From JBCCGI01 sp039029355 (lineage in GTDB: Bacteria; Planctomycetota; UBA1135; GCA-002686595), in contig JBCCGI010000087.1 of the NCBI GenBank assembly GCA_039029355.1, forward strand, positions 1 to 34,956: a stretch of DNA of 34,956 bases, written 5' to 3'. The position numbers were made by a program, and so were the translations under genes. This document shows positions 1 to 6,620 of this stretch, piece by piece; the first letter of the stretch is position 1, and every line of letters starts with the position of its first letter. The notes beneath the pieces were generated by a model that was not told the DNA's origin, ran no database searches, and was given only the letters and a program-made list of their open reading frames with translations.

Positions 1-1
1 C

Positions 2-565
2 GAGCCTAGTGACACGCACAAAACCGCTTTTTTGATGCGCTATGGCCTTTTCGAGTACATAGTACTCCCCTTTGGGCTCTGCAACGCCCCCAGTACGTTC
101 TAGATACTGATCAATTCAGTCTCCTAGGACGTGCTGGATAAGTATGTGGTTGTGTACCTCGATGATATCTTGGTATTTTCATCAACTGCAGAGGCCCACG
201 AGTAGCACTTGCATGAAGTGTTCTAACGTTTAAAGGCACATCAGCTGTACACTAAGCTGTCAAAGTATACCTTTGCGACCTCTGAGGTCGAATATTCTGG
301 GCATATCGTTGGTGGGTGGTATAGGAGGGCGGATTCGGCAAAGTTGGCGTCAGTCAAGAACTGGCCTCCACAAAAAACGGTGCGTGAGCTGTAGTTCCTT
401 TGGTTCGCCAACTGCTACAACTCATACATCCCACGATTTGCTGCATTGGCAGCACTACTGTCTAACCTGTTGTAGAAGGGGTAGAGTTGGCGTTGGGCAG
501 GGGAATAGGAAAGGGCTTTTGAGGCTTTGAGGTAGGCACTTTTCAGTGCCAAGGTATTTGTTAGG
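2..565 (+). mobile_element. Ty3/gypsy-type retrotransposon reverse transcriptase fragment (eukaryotic)
   Basis: Reading the frame that starts at base 2 gives a continuous Ty3/gypsy reverse-transcriptase palm-thumb sequence: KTAFLMRYGLFEYIVLPFGL, then NAPSTF, VVVYLDDILVF (catalytic YLDD at 155-166), KLSKYTFATSEVEYSGHIV, KNWPPQKTVREL, IPRFAALAALLSNLL and ERAFEAL leading toward RNase H. The order and spacing of blocks match the family, with about one residue missing near 395. Nine in-frame stops interrupt it (TAG at 101, 125, 203, 392, 473, 482, 506, 533; TAA at 224) and none is TGA; several sit where the family has Gln. Base composition is near-balanced, unlike the very GC-rich remainder. No Ty3/gypsy elements are known as natural residents of bacteria, so I infer eukaryotic DNA joined to the bacterial contig, either by misassembly or, less likely, by insertion. 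No LTR or integrase is visible. Confidence 0.88.
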
Positions 566-569
566 CGCA

Positions 570-1037
570 CTGGTAGTGGCGCGGCTGGAGGCCGAGATCG
601 CGCGCCGCTCGCTGCGCGCGCCCGCCGCGGGCGAGGTGGCCGAGCTCACCCCGCTCACGCGCGGCAGCTGGGTGGGGGCCGGCGCGACGCTGGCGACCGT
701 CGTCGCGCCCGGCGCGCTGGCGGTCGAGGCCGACTTCCCGGCCGCTGCGGCGGTCGGGCGCATCCGCCCGGGGCAGCGTGGACGCCTCCGCCTGGACGGG
801 TTCCCGTGGGCGCGCTTCGGCAGCGTTCCGGTCGAAGTGGCCCGCGTCGGCGCCGAGGCGCGCGACGGGCTGGTGCGCGTCGAGCTACACCTGGACGCGG
901 GCGAGACCGCGGTGCCGCTCGGCCACGGCCTGGTCGGCACGGTCGAGGTCGAGGTCGAGCGCGTGTCGCCGTTTGAGCTGCTGCTGCGCAGCGCCGGCCG
1001 GCGCGCGCCGGCGGCGGTCCAGGCGGAGCCGAGGTGA
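570..1037 (+). CDS. HlyD-family membrane fusion protein, C-terminal part (5' truncated)
   Basis: This is the periplasmic adaptor that would link the inner-membrane ABC exporters downstream to an outer-membrane channel. The visible part starts inside the lipoyl/barrel-sandwich region (IARRSLRAPAAGEV, then GSWVGAGATLATVVAPGALA) and continues into the beta-barrel (IRPGQRGRLRLDGF, GLVRVELHLD, GHGLVGTVEVEVERV), which is the usual C-terminal half of HlyD proteins. The N-terminal membrane segment and coiled-coil hairpin are missing because the gene abuts the retroelement sequence around 556-575; the frame runs back to GTG 546 only by chance. The stop overlaps the GTG start of the C39 transporter by four bases, so the genes are translationally coupled. 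The order HlyD, peptidase-ABC, second ABC resembles the NHLM-type bacteriocin export module. The family is clear; the true start is not in the window. Confidence 0.75.
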   Translation: MVVARLEAEIARRSLRAPAAGEVAELTPLTRGSWVGAGATLATVVAPGALAVEADFPAAAAVGRIRPGQRGRLRLDGFPWARFGSVPVEVARVGAEARDGLVRVELHLDAGETAVPLGHGLVGTVEVEVERVSPFELLLRSAGRRAPAAVQAEPR

Positions 1038-3820
1038 GCGCACGGCGCCGCCTCTTCGTTCCGGAGGTGCTGCAGTCCTCGGGGATGGACTGCGGGCCGG
1101 CGGTGCTCAAGTCGCTCCTGGCCGGCTTCGGCGTGCACGCGAGCTACCCGCGCCTGCGCGAGGCCTGCCAGACCGGCGTCGACGGCACGTCGATCGACAC
1201 GCTCGAGGACGTCGCGCGCGAGCTCGGCTTCGACGCGCGCCAGGTGCTGGTTTCGCCCGAGCGCCTCGAGCGGCCGGCCGAGCTCGCGCCGGCGATCGCG
1301 GTCCTGCGGCAGCCGAACGGCACGAACCACTTCGTGCTGCTGTGGCGCGCGCGCGGCGGGTGGGTGCAGGTGATGGACCCCGCCACCGGCCGGCGCTGGA
1401 TGCGCGGCGCGGCCTTCCGCGCCGCGGCCTACGAGCACGCGATGGCGGTGCCGGCCGACAGCTGGCGCCGCTGGGCCGGAACGCCGGCCTTCCGCGAGCC
1501 GCTCGAGCGCAGGCTGCGCGCGCTGGGGCTGCGCGCGGCGGGCGCGCGCGTCGAGCGCGCGGCGGCGGACCCGACCTGGCGCGCCCTTGCGACGCTCGAC
1601 GCGGCCGAGCGCATGGCGCGCTCGCTGGTCCAGAGCGGCGCGCTGCGTCGCGGGCGCGCCGCCGGCCGGCTGGTCGAGGAGCTCGCGGACGAGGCCGCGG
1701 CCGAGGACCCGCGCGCGTCGGCGACCATCCCGGCGGCGTACTGGGAGGCGCGCCCGGGCGCCCCTGGGCCGGACGGCGAGGCGCCGCTGCACGTGCGCGG
1801 CGCGGTGCTCGTCCGCATCCGCGGGGCCGACGAGCTGCGCCGCGCGGATCAGGCAGCCTCCGAGGAGCTGGCGCCCGAGCTCGCGGCGGCCCTGCAGGCA
1901 CCGCCGCTTGCACCGAGCCAAACGCTGCTGCGCACGCTGCTCGCGGACGGCCGCGCCGCGCCGCTCGCGGCCGCGGGCGGCATCGCGCTGGCCGCCGTGG
2001 TCGTGCTGGTGCAGGCGCTGCTCCTGCGCAGCCTGCTCGACCTGCACGACGCGCTCGCCTCGCCGGCGCAGCGCCTGGGCGCGTTCGGGCTCCTGGTCGC
2101 CTTCCTCGTGGCGGCGGCGGCGCTCGAGCTCTCGATCGTGACCGCGCTCTTCCGCATGGGGCGCAAGCTGGAGGGCCGCCTGCGCGTCGCGCTCCAGGCC
2201 AAGCTCCCGCGCCTCGCGACGCGCGCCTTCCACAGCATCCCGTCCTCCGACATGGCCGAGCGGGCCCACAGCCTGCTGGTGCTACGCGGCGTCGCGCCGG
2301 TGCTCGGGCGGCTGCTGCGGGCAGCGTTCCAGCTGCTGCTCACGACGGCGGGGCTGGTCTGGCTGGATCCGCGCGCGCTGCTGCCCGCGGTGTGCGCGGC
2401 GCTGGCCGCGGTGGCGGTGCCGCTGGCCTTCCAGCGCAGCCTGGGCGAGCGCGAGCTCCGCGTGCGCAGCCACCGGGGCGCGCTCGCGCGCTTCTATCTC
2501 GACGCCTTGCTCGGGCTGGTGCCGGCGCGCGTGCACGGCGCGTCGCGCTCGCTGCGGCGCGAGCACGAGGGGCTGCTCAGCGAGTGGGTCCGCGCGGGCC
2601 GGCGGCTGCTCGGGATCGGGCTCGTGATCGAGGGGCTGCAGGCGTTGATCGGCTTCGGGCTCGCCGCGTGGCTGGTCGTGGGGCACCTGGGGCGAGGGGG
2701 CGAGGCCGGCGGCGTGCTGCTGTTCGCCTACTGGGCGCTGGGGCTGCCGGCGTTGGGCGAGGAGCTCGCGCGGCTCGCGCTGCAGTACCCCGGCCAGCGC
2801 AACGCCGCGCGGCGCGCGCTTGAGCCCTTGTCCGGCAGCGAAGAGGATGACCCCGCGGCCTCCGTGGCGCCGGCTTCCGAGCGCTCGACCGACGAGCTGC
2901 CCGCGCGCGGCGCCGGCCAGCTCGCGGCAGCGGGGACCGGGGTGGCGCCGCCGCCGAGCGCGCTGCGACCGGTGGGCGTCACGGAGCCCGCCGCGGCCGC
3001 GGCCGTTGCCGGCGCGCGCGTCGAGCTGCGCGGAGTCGGCGTGCGCGCCGGCGGGCACGACCTCCTGCGCGGCGTCGACCTCACCCTGGCGGCGGGCGAG
3101 CACGTCGCCGTCGTCGGGCACTCCGGCGCGGGCAAGTCGACGCTGGTGGGGCTCCTGCTCGGCGGCCACCGGCCCGCCGCGGGCGAGCTGTGTGTCGACG
3201 GCCTGCCGCTCGAGGGCGCGGCCCTTGCGGCGCTGCGCCGCGCGACGGCCTGGGTCGATCCCGAGGCGCGGCTCTGGAATCGCTCGCTGCTCGCGAACGT
3301 GCGCTACGGCTCGGCGCCCGCGGCCGCCGCCCGGGCCGGCGAGGCGGTCGCCGCGGCCGAGCTGGGCGAGGCGCTCGAGCGGCTGCCCGACGGCCTGCAG
3401 TCGACGCTCGGCGAGGGCGGAGGGCTGCTGTCCGGCGGCGAGGGTCAACGCGTTCGCCTGGCGCGAGCCTTCCTGCGCGAGGGCGTGCGGCTCGCGCTGC
3501 TCGACGAGCCGTTCCGCGGGCTCGACCGCGGCCGGCGGCGCGAGCTGCTCGCGCGCTCGCGCGAGCGCTGGCGCGATGCGACGCTGCTGTGCGTGAGCCA
3601 CGACGTCGGCGCCGCGCTGGACTTCGACCGCGTGCTGGTGATCGAGCAGGGCGAGCTGGTCGAGGACGGCGCGCCGCGCGAGCTGGCGGCACGGCCGGGC
3701 TCGCGCTTCGGCGTGCTCCTGGAGGAGGAGCGGACGCTCCTGCACGAGGTGTGGCGCGCGCCCTACTGGCGTCGCCTGCGCATGGAGCGCGGCCGGCTCG
3801 CCGAGGAGGGCCCGCGTTGA
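1034..3820 (+). CDS. C39-peptidase ABC exporter (leader-cleaving transporter, PCAT)
   Basis: Exporter expected to cleave the leader of the graspetide precursors and pump the product across the inner membrane. Residues 1-125 form a peptidase C39 domain: oxyanion Gln14, Cys20 in SGMDCGPAVL, His99 in NHFVLL, Asp115 in VQVMDPATG. A long linker (about 130-300) precedes the transmembrane domain (about 305-590), followed by the ATPase: Walker A GHSGAGKST (695-703), signature LSGGEGQ (799-805), Walker B LALLDE (820-825) and His856. The Q-loop position reads WVDPEARLWN, with Asp where Gln is usual. The GTG start overlaps the HlyD stop, and the stop overlaps the TTG start of the next ABC gene. At 928 residues it is longer than common C39 ABC transporters (about 700-750), mainly from the linker and a Ser/Ala/Pro-rich stretch before the ATPase. 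Substrate assignment rests on neighbourhood. Confidence 0.92.
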   Translation: MSARRRLFVPEVLQSSGMDCGPAVLKSLLAGFGVHASYPRLREACQTGVDGTSIDTLEDVARELGFDARQVLVSPERLERPAELAPAIAVLRQPNGTNHFVLLWRARGGWVQVMDPATGRRWMRGAAFRAAAYEHAMAVPADSWRRWAGTPAFREPLERRLRALGLRAAGARVERAAADPTWRALATLDAAERMARSLVQSGALRRGRAAGRLVEELADEAAAEDPRASATIPAAYWEARPGAPGPDGEAPLHVRGAVLVRIRGADELRRADQAASEELAPELAAALQAPPLAPSQTLLRTLLADGRAAPLAAAGGIALAAVVVLVQALLLRSLLDLHDALASPAQRLGAFGLLVAFLVAAAALELSIVTALFRMGRKLEGRLRVALQAKLPRLATRAFHSIPSSDMAERAHSLLVLRGVAPVLGRLLRAAFQLLLTTAGLVWLDPRALLPAVCAALAAVAVPLAFQRSLGERELRVRSHRGALARFYLDALLGLVPARVHGASRSLRREHEGLLSEWVRAGRRLLGIGLVIEGLQALIGFGLAAWLVVGHLGRGGEAGGVLLFAYWALGLPALGEELARLALQYPGQRNAARRALEPLSGSEEDDPAASVAPASERSTDELPARGAGQLAAAGTGVAPPPSALRPVGVTEPAAAAAVAGARVELRGVGVRAGGHDLLRGVDLTLAAGEHVAVVGHSGAGKSTLVGLLLGGHRPAAGELCVDGLPLEGAALAALRRATAWVDPEARLWNRSLLANVRYGSAPAAAARAGEAVAAAELGEALERLPDGLQSTLGEGGGLLSGGEGQRVRLARAFLREGVRLALLDEPFRGLDRGRRRELLARSRERWRDATLLCVSHDVGAALDFDRVLVIEQGELVEDGAPRELAARPGSRFGVLLEEERTLLHEVWRAPYWRRLRMERGRLAEEGPR

Positions 3821-5952
3821 GCCTCGCGCCCTTCGTCTGGCCCGCGTCGCGGCTCGCGGGCGGCGTCGCCCTGCTCGCGCGCGCGGCCGGGTTCGGCGAG
3901 CTCGGCGGAGCCGCCGGCGCGGGCGTGGCTCCGGGGGATCCGGCGCGCATCGGAGGATGGCTTGAGGCCCTCGTCACAGGCGGCGGCGCCGAGAGCGAGG
4001 CCGTGCGCTGCACCTACGGCGAGACCGCGGCGTTCCTACGCCGGGCCGGGCCCGCCGTGCTGCGTGTGCAGGGACCGCCCGGCGCGTCCACGGGCTTCCT
4101 GCTGATGCTCGGCCGGCGGCGCGGGCGCGTGCTGCTCGTGCGCGCGGACGGCGAGCTGGCGGCGGTGGCGCCGGAGGCCGTGCACGCCGAGCTGTGGGCC
4201 GACGTCGAGCGCGCCTTCGCGCCGGCGGTCGACCGCATGTTGGACCGCGCGGCGCTGCGCCCCGGCCGCCGTGCGCGCGTGCGCACGCGCCTCTTGGGCG
4301 AGCACCTCGCCGAACGCGCGCTCGAGGGCGCTTGGATCCTGCGGCTCGAGCCCGGGGCGGACGCGTGGGCCCAAGCGCGGCGCGCGCGCGTGCCCGCGCG
4401 GCTCGCGCTCGCAGCGCTGGCCCACGCCGCGGTGTGGGGGCTGGTGGTCGCCGCCTGGGTCGCGATCGGGCGCGGCGCGCTCGCCGGGAGCGTCGAGGCG
4501 GCCTGGGTCGGCGCGTGGGTGCTGCTGCTGCTCAGCGGGATTCCGCTGCGGGTCGCCGAGTCGTGGCTGCAGGGCAGCTTCGCGCTCGACGTCGGGGCGC
4601 TCTTCAAGCGGCGGCTGCTCGTCGGCGCGCTCAAGCTGCGCACCGAGGAGACGCGGCACCAGGGCGTGGGGCAGCTCCTGGGGCGCGTGCTTGAGTCGGA
4701 GACCGTCGAGACCCTGGCGCTCGGCGCGGGCTTCGTCGCGACGGCGGCGCTGGTCGAGCTCGGGCTCGCGACGTGGGTGCTGGCGCAGGGCGCGGGGCCG
4801 GCGCTCACGCCGCTGCTGCTATTGGTCTGGGTCGGCCTCGCGCTCGCGCTCGGGCGCACCGCCTTCCGCCGCGGCCGCGCCTGGACCCGCGCCCGCCTCG
4901 CGCTGACGCACGACCTGGTCGAGCGCATGGTCGGGCACCGCACGCGGCAGGTGCAGGAGGCGCGGGAGCGCTGGCACGACGGCGAGGACGAGCTGCTCGA
5001 AGCCTACATGCACGCGTCGGGGCGGCTGGACCGCGCGACCGTGGCGCTCGCCACCGGGCTCGGGAGCCTGTGGCTCGCCATCGGTGTGGTCGGCCTGGCT
5101 CCGGCGTTCCTGTCGGGCGACGTCACCGCGACGTCGCTGGCGGTGGGGCTCGGAGGGCTGCTGCTGGCACAGCAGGCGGTAACCAAGCTCGCGGCCAGCG
5201 TGGCGCAGCTGGCGACCCTGCGGGTGGCCTGGGGCGAGGTGCGCGAGCTGCACCGCGCCGCGGCGCGCTACGAGCCCCGCGGCGACGTGGGCCTGGCGGC
5301 GGCGCCCGCGTCGCTCGCGTCCGGCGGGGAGGACGATGCGGTGCCACTGCTGGCCGCGCGCGGGCTCGGTCTGCGCTATCCCGGCCGCGCCGAGCCCGCG
5401 ATCGAGGGCTGCGACCTCCGCATCGAGGCGGGCGATCGGGTGCTCCTGGAGGGACCGTCGGGCGGCGGCAAGTCCACGCTCGCAGCGCTGGTGACCGGGC
5501 TGCGCGAGCCGAGCTCGGGGCTCCTCCTGCTCTCCGGCCTCGACCGCGCGAGCTGGGGCGCGCGGGCCTGGCGCAGGCGCGTGTCCGCCGCGCCGCAGTC
5601 CCACGAGAACCACGTCTTCGAGGGCACGCTGGCCTTCAACCTGCTGCTCGCGCGCGGCTGGCCGCCGTCCGACAAGGACCTGGCGGAGGCGCACGAGGTC
5701 TGCGTGGCGCTGGGGCTGGGGCCGCTCCTCGAGCGCATGCCCACCGGGCTCTTCCAGACCGTCGGCGAGACGGGCTGGCAGCTGTCGCACGGCGAGCGGG
5801 CGCGGGTGTTCGTCGCCCGGGCGCTGCTCCAGGAGGGCGACCTCAAGGTCTTCGACGAGAGCTTCGCCGCGCTCGATCCCGGCACGCTGCGGCGCGTGGT
5901 GGAGTGCGTCCTGGAGCGCTCGCCGACGGCGGTGGTCGTCGCCCATCCCTGA
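3817..5952 (+). CDS. Second ABC transporter, membrane/ATPase fusion without C39 peptidase (NHLM-type partner)
   Basis: A 711-residue half-transporter starting at TTG 3817, which overlaps the preceding stop. An N-terminal cytoplasmic region of about 190 residues carries no C39 catalytic Cys motif; it is followed by a hydrophobic transmembrane domain (about 195-480) and a nucleotide-binding domain: Walker A GPSGGGKST (from 546), a normal Q-loop Gln in SAAPQSHEN, signature LSHGERARVF (from 656) and Walker B LKVFDE (Asp680, Glu681). The protein ends two residues after the switch strand (VVVAHP, His710), so the usual C-terminal helices beyond the H-loop are absent; reading the other frames past 5952 did not recover them. 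Pairing of one C39-bearing and one C39-less ABC protein with HlyD is typical of the NHLM bacteriocin export type, where they probably form a heterodimer. I infer the same here. Confidence 0.87.
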   Translation: MSLAPFVWPASRLAGGVALLARAAGFGELGGAAGAGVAPGDPARIGGWLEALVTGGGAESEAVRCTYGETAAFLRRAGPAVLRVQGPPGASTGFLLMLGRRRGRVLLVRADGELAAVAPEAVHAELWADVERAFAPAVDRMLDRAALRPGRRARVRTRLLGEHLAERALEGAWILRLEPGADAWAQARRARVPARLALAALAHAAVWGLVVAAWVAIGRGALAGSVEAAWVGAWVLLLLSGIPLRVAESWLQGSFALDVGALFKRRLLVGALKLRTEETRHQGVGQLLGRVLESETVETLALGAGFVATAALVELGLATWVLAQGAGPALTPLLLLVWVGLALALGRTAFRRGRAWTRARLALTHDLVERMVGHRTRQVQEARERWHDGEDELLEAYMHASGRLDRATVALATGLGSLWLAIGVVGLAPAFLSGDVTATSLAVGLGGLLLAQQAVTKLAASVAQLATLRVAWGEVRELHRAAARYEPRGDVGLAAAPASLASGGEDDAVPLLAARGLGLRYPGRAEPAIEGCDLRIEAGDRVLLEGPSGGGKSTLAALVTGLREPSSGLLLLSGLDRASWGARAWRRRVSAAPQSHENHVFEGTLAFNLLLARGWPPSDKDLAEAHEVCVALGLGPLLERMPTGLFQTVGETGWQLSHGERARVFVARALLQEGDLKVFDESFAALDPGTLRRVVECVLERSPTAVVVAHP

Positions 5953-6087
5953 AGGCCGCCGGGCTTGTCGAGGAAGCCGGCCCCGGGGATGGCGACGCCC
6001 GCGGGCCTGTGTAAGCTTACACACACCTTGCCCCCCGGTGACGCGCCGCTCGCGTGGGCGGCCGGCGGGGGGCCCTTGCACCAAGCC

Positions 6088-6109
6088 CCTTCCCGTTGGG
6101 AAGGAGGAG
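6088..6109 (+). promoter_or_regulatory. Hairpin overlapping the Shine-Dalgarno of the first precursor gene
   Basis: CCTTCCC (6088-6094) pairs perfectly with GGGAAGG (6098-6104) across a three-base loop, and the 3' arm runs into the Shine-Dalgarno AAGGAGGAG (6101-6109), seven bases before ATG 6117. Folding would partly hide a very strong ribosome binding site. Whether it regulates is inference. Confidence 0.5.
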
Positions 6110-6116
6110 TTCCCCA

Positions 6117-6305
6117 ATGAACGACGCCAAGAAGAAGACCCCCTTCTTCGCGCGCTTCCTCGAGGGCCAAGACGACCCCGAGGTGCGCACCGACGTCAAG
6201 GCGGGCGCGTTCCCGCCCTTCGTGACGCACAAGTACCCGTCGGATGTCGACGAGGACGTCACGATGAAGTACCCCTCGGACGGCGACGACTATCCGTCCA
6301 GCTGA
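6117..6305 (+). CDS. mdnA: Microviridin-type graspetide precursor 1, two cores
   Basis: A 62-residue precursor. The leader holds TPFFARFLEGQ (8-18), matching the conserved microviridin leader helix that docks on the ATP-grasp ligases. Two cores follow: THKYPSDVDE (37-46) and TMKYPSDGDD (49-58), each with the T-x-K-Y-P-S-D-x-acid-acid pattern in which Thr and Ser become omega-esters to acidic side chains and Lys an omega-amide. The tail is YPSS. There is no GlyGly; the shared TDVKAG (25-30) just before the core region is the most likely C39 cleavage site (after Gly30, inferred). The ATG has an excellent Shine-Dalgarno at 6101-6109. It lies between the exporters and the ligases, with a second precursor 49 bases downstream. 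The mature product should be one bicore peptide or two separate tricycles. Confidence 0.93.
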   Translation: MNDAKKKTPFFARFLEGQDDPEVRTDVKAGAFPPFVTHKYPSDVDEDVTMKYPSDGDDYPSS

Positions 6306-6354
6306 GCCCTCTCTTTGCCCTCTTTCGGGCCAACCCTTGCCTAGGAGAGTTTCG

Positions 6355-6531
6355 GTGAACGACGACAAGAAGACCCCGTTCTTCGCTCGCTTCCTGGAAG
6401 GCCAGGAATACCCCGAGGTCAAGACCGACGTGAAGGCCGGCAAAGGCCCTCTGGTCACGATGAAGTGGCCGTCGGACGACGACGACCTCGAGCAGACGAT
6501 GAAGGCTCCGTCGGACTCCGACGAGATCTGA
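6355..6531 (+). CDS. mdnA: Microviridin-type graspetide precursor 2, two cores
   Basis: A 58-residue paralogue of the preceding precursor, begun at GTG 6355 with Shine-Dalgarno AGGAGAG (6343-6349). The leader keeps KKTPFFARFLEGQ and TDVKAG. The cores are TMKWPSDDDD (35-44) and TMKAPSDSDE (48-57), so Thr, Lys, Pro, Ser, Asp and the two acidic acceptors are kept while the residue after Lys changes from Tyr to Trp and Ala. The last core ends one residue from the C-terminus. Leader conservation with core variation is what is expected from duplicated RiPP precursors that share one set of enzymes. An in-frame TTG at 6337 would add six residues but would precede the Shine-Dalgarno, so GTG 6355 is preferred. 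Confidence 0.92.
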   Translation: MNDDKKTPFFARFLEGQEYPEVKTDVKAGKGPLVTMKWPSDDDDLEQTMKAPSDSDEI

Positions 6532-6550
6532 CTTCGTTCGCGCATCTCGC

Positions 6551-6593
6551 CGGGCCGCGGCGCGCTTCCCTCGGGGAGCGGGGCTGCGGCCCG
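6551..6593 (+). promoter_or_regulatory. Compound hairpin between precursor genes and ligase genes
   Basis: An outer stem CGGGCCGC (6551-6558) pairs with GCGGCCCG (6586-6593), and an inner stem CGCTTCCC (6563-6570) pairs with GGGGAGCG (6573-6580) with one G-T wobble. No T-run follows. It sits between the second precursor stop and the mdnB-like start, where RiPP operons often attenuate or protect the precursor mRNA end; that role is inferred. Confidence 0.5.
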
Positions 6594-6620
6594 CTTGCGC
6601 GCATGTCCTAGAGAGAGCCC

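Noticed and set aside
2..565. Bacterial retron or group II intron reverse transcriptase
   Set aside because: The block order and the VLPFGLCNAP, YLDDIL and VREL segments are those of Ty3/gypsy elements, and no intron or retron RNA structure is seen.
455..3745. Long - strand open frames over the HlyD and first ABC transporter genes
   Set aside because: Arg/Ala-rich composition and no motifs; the + strand has intact C39 and ABC motifs.
5930..6014. Possible frameshift at the end of the second ABC transporter hiding a longer C-terminus
   Set aside because: Neither other frame after 5945 shows the usual post-H-loop sequence, so a natural early end was kept.
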